A stretch of 64,000 nucleotides of DNA from Oscillatoria salina IIICB1 (GTDB lineage Bacteria; Cyanobacteriota; Cyanobacteriia; Cyanobacteriales; SIO1D9). The position numbers and the translations under genes were made by a program. The stretch is from assembly GCF_020144665.1 (NCBI RefSeq), contig NZ_JAAHBQ010000163.1, positions 1 to 64,000 of the forward strand, written 5' to 3'. The notes under the pieces are model-generated. The model was not told the DNA's origin and ran no database searches. It saw nothing but the letters and a program-made list of their open reading frames with translations. This document shows, piece by piece, positions 61,561 to 64,000 of the stretch (the stretch's first letter is position 1; each line of letters begins with the position of its first letter).

Positions 61561-64000
61561 ATGAAATTTAGATTTCAAATCACCCCCATCTGGATTGGGT
61601 TGTGTGTAATTGCTTTCCTATGTACATTATTATTTAACTTTCAGTCTCCAACAGCACCCACCACAGCTTTAGCCAAAATTGGTGATAACCCACCAATAGA
61701 AATTACCACAGGTTGGCAATATCGGTGGGGCGATTCGCCAGTCAATGAAAACGGAATTCCCCTTTGGATTGAAGAAGAAAATGAGACTGAAGAATGGACT
61801 CCACTGTCTTTTCCCAAAAAATTGAGAATCCCTCTCGAACAAAAATTTATCTGGTTACAAGTTCCTTTTCCCGATCGAATTTGGCCCTTTCCAAGCATTT
61901 CTTTTCAAGGTATACCTTATCTATTAGAAGCATACCTTGACGAGCGACTGCTTTATATTTATCACGAACTAAACTCTCAAGGTGAACTAATAATTAAAGG
62001 TGATAAATGGCCGATTATTCCTCTCGAAGGTGACTATCGCGACTCTACTATCTTTCTCAGAGTTTACGCTGGCGAAGCTCCTTTACTACCCTTTGGTTTC
62101 TCTGGTAGTCCAACCGTAGGCTCTCAATCAGATTTAATTAAAAAATTAATTATTAAAGATATCGATCGCCTAATTTTAGGTTGGTTATTTATCTTTTGTG
62201 GTTTGTTTCCTTTATTGATTACAATATTTAAGCAAGTAGACAAAATTTATATTTCTTTTGGCTTATTAGCTATAACTATTGGCATTTATACTGTCACCGA
62301 TACCGAATTTTTGCTGCTAGTTTTTGATTATCCTGGTTTTTGGAAATTTTTGCACTATGCTTCATTTCACTTAGCACCAGCCGAGGTTTGTATCTTCTTT
62401 GAAAACATTTTTGGTAAGGGCTACAAATCCATTATTCGTCGCTTGTGGCAAATTGATTTAGTTTATGCTACGATTGCGATTGTTTTAGTGGGAATTGGTT
62501 TATTTCCTTGGAGTTACTCGTTTTTTTTCACCCAGTTTTTTGCTGTCAGTGCTGCCATAATCATGATGATAATTGCAGCCAAAACTGATTTTCAAGATAA
62601 CCAGGAAGCAAAATTATTTACCACAGGTTTTTCAGTTTTTTTGCTCTCAGTAATTCACGACATCCTGATTTACATCAATTTAGTATTTTTCTGGAATTTA
62701 ACTTTATATTATTGGGGAATGCTCATTTTCATCCTCTTTTTAGCATTCATCCTCGAACGTCGCTTCACCAAAACGCGCCAGCATTTGCAAGCTAATGCAA
62801 TTGAATTAAAAGCCAAAAACGAAGCTTTGCAAAAAATGGATAAATTAAAAGATGAATTTTTAGCTAACACTTCTCACGAATTGCGAACTCCTTTAAATGG
62901 TATTATTGGTATTGCTGAATCCTTATTAGATGGGGCAACGGGACAGTTATCTGAATCAACTAAATACAATCTTTCTTTAATTATTTCCAGTGGAAAAAGA
63001 TTAACGCAACTAGTAAACGATTTGCTTGACTTTTCCCGCTTGCGCCATCAAAATATTATCTTGCAAATTAAACCAATTGGGATGTGCGAAATTGCTGATG
63101 TAGTTTTAACCGTTTCTCAACATTTAATTGCGGATAAAAAGATAGAATTGATTAACAGCATATCTCCAGAAGTGCCGCCAGTAGACGCAGATGAAAATCG
63201 AGTTCAACAAATACTTTATAACTTGGTTGGTAATGCTATTAAATTTACAGAAAGCGGTAAAATTGAAGTTTCTGCACGAGTCAATGAGCCATTTTTAATT
63301 ATCAGTGTTAGCGATCCGGGAATTGGGATTCCAGCAAACAAATTAGAGCGGATTTTTACGGCTTTTGAACAAGGTGATGGTTCAATTTCTCGACAATACG
63401 GCGGTACGGGTTTGGGTTTGGCTGTAACTAAAAAATTAGTTGAATTACACGGAGGTGAAATTAAAGTAAAATCTACTCTCGGTAAAGGTTCAATATTTTC
63501 TTTTAGTTTACCTTTATCTGCTGACACAACCGCATTACAATTTTTCCAAGCAGCAGATTACCCACAAATAGCTAAATTACAAGCAATAGATTCACCGCAA
63601 GTTACCGAAGACACAAAAATAACTGTTTCTCTAAAATCTTCTCCAGAGGGAGAATTCAAAGTTTTAATTGTTGATGACGAACCAGTTAATCGTCAGGTAC
63701 TTATCAACCATCTTTCTTTGCAAAATTACGCAGTAACTCAAACAGCTAGTGGTGTCGAAGCCCTAAATTTAATTAATAATGGCTATCAACCCGATCTGAT
63801 TTTATTAGATGTGATGATGCCGAGAATGACGGGTTATGCTTTTTGTCAAGTAATTCGTCAAAGTTATACAGCCGCAGAATTGCCGATAGTTTTGTTAACA
63901 GCAAAAAATCAAGTTAGCGATTTGGTTGAGGGTTTTGATTCTGGTGCAAATGATTATTTAACTAAACCAATTGCTAAGCATGAATTGTTAGCGAGAATAA
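61561..64000 (+). CDS. 7TMR-DISM hybrid histidine kinase, cut at the window edge
   Basis: An open frame of 813 codons from ATG 61561 to the edge with no stop, so it is incomplete. GGAG is 9 bases upstream. A signal-anchor (MKFRFQITPIWIGLCVIAFL) leads to a periplasmic-type domain (about 45-190) like 7TMR-DISM extracellular parts, then about seven hydrophobic segments (about 214-405), a coiled coil, and a histidine kinase with H439 in ANTSHELRTPLNG and G-box [10 protein letters not shown] receiver follows (D750 in LILLDVMMP). Related cyanobacterial proteins may carry an adenylate cyclase afterwards; this one cannot be told. Confidence 0.9.
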   Translation, partial: MKFRFQITPIWIGLCVIAFLCTLLFNFQSPTAPTTALAKIGDNPPIEITTGWQYRWGDSPVNENGIPLWIEEENETEEWTPLSFPKKLRIPLEQKFIWLQVPFPDRIWPFPSISFQGIPYLLEAYLDERLLYIYHELNSQGELIIKGDKWPIIPLEGDYRDSTIFLRVYAGEAPLLPFGFSGSPTVGSQSDLIKKLIIKDIDRLILGWLFIFCGLFPLLITIFKQVDKIYISFGLLAITIGIYTVTDTEFLLLVFDYPGFWKFLHYASFHLAPAEVCIFFENIFGKGYKSIIRRLWQIDLVYATIAIVLVGIGLFPWSYSFFFTQFFAVSAAIIMMIIAAKTDFQDNQEAKLFTTGFSVFLLSVIHDILIYINLVFFWNLTLYYWGMLIFILFLAFILERRFTKTRQHLQANAIELKAKNEALQKMDKLKDEFLANTSHELRTPLNGIIGIAESLLDGATGQLSESTKYNLSLIISSGKRLTQLVNDLLDFSRLRHQNIILQIKPIGMCEIADVVLTVSQHLIADKKIELINSISPEVPPVDADENRVQQILYNLVGNAIKFTESGKIEVSARVNEPFLIISVSDPGIGIPANKLERIFTAFEQGDGSISRQYGGTGLGLAVTKKLVELHGGEIKVKSTLGKGSIFSFSLPLSADTTALQFFQAADYPQIAKLQAIDSPQVTEDTKITVSLKSSPEGEFKVLIVDDEPVNRQVLINHLSLQNYAVTQTASGVEALNLINNGYQPDLILLDVMMPRMTGYAFCQVIRQSYTAAELPIVLLTAKNQVSDLVEGFDSGANDYLTKPIAKHELLARI

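Overview
The window comes from a cyanobacterium. The marks are an intact suf iron-sulphur cluster locus with its SufR repressor, very frequent GCGATCGC (HIP1-type) octamers, short tandem heptanucleotide repeats of the CAGTTAN kind in many intergenic gaps, an MPBQ/MSBQ-type methyltransferase (plastoquinone/tocopherol pathway), a phytochrome-like GAF histidine kinase, an ethylene-receptor-like sensor, and several small proteins typical of cyanobacteria. Base composition is moderately AT-rich. The repeat load suggests a large-genome filamentous or colonial lineage, but the sequence does not settle the genus.

Layout. 0-7.3 kb: a gene cut by the left edge, a 47-residue conserved small protein, then sufB-sufC-sufD-sufS on the minus strand, facing sufR across a region with two perfect SufR boxes. 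7.4-13.7 kb: a small metal-binding (HMA) protein, a GGDEF protein, a GIY-YIG protein, small conserved or unknown proteins and a GH116 glycosidase. 13.7-17.8 kb is the accessory island: an alpha-helical unknown, an AbiL/RloAB-type ATPase plus TOPRIM-like pair, and a tandemly duplicated two-gene cassette of an unknown small protein translationally coupled to a retropepsin-like aspartic protease. 17.9-27.9 kb: housekeeping genes (pepP, proA, mazG, tRNA-Val, obgE) with a DUF433/DUF5615 toxin-antitoxin-like pair, a GH57 protein and a TerB/Mo-nitro_C protein. 28.1-33.8 kb: an IS1-type remnant, a glycosyltransferase, purF and purL.

33.9-42.4 kb is a signalling block: a REC-wHTH-Hpt-REC regulator, a CheY-like protein, a 1480-residue hybrid kinase with an ethylene-receptor-type membrane domain, and a REC-histidine kinase. 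42.4-51.6 kb: a sulfotransferase, unknowns, an NfeD-like protein with two flotillins, nadA and a HAD phosphatase. 51.7-64 kb: a candidate structured RNA, an orthocaspase-like protein lacking both catalytic residues, the phytochrome-like GAF kinase, a NADAR protein, a TPR protein, an ABC ATPase, rsmG, the methyltransferase, and a 7TM hybrid kinase running off the right edge.

The suf genes form one regulated unit: SufR senses cluster status, SufBCD is the scaffold and SufS supplies sulphur. The signalling kinases carry REC and Hpt modules that could exchange phosphate, but no partner assignment can be proven from sequence. The best candidate for an undescribed system is the duplicated small-protein/retropepsin cassette at 16.4-17.8 kb, next to the AbiL/RloAB-type pair.
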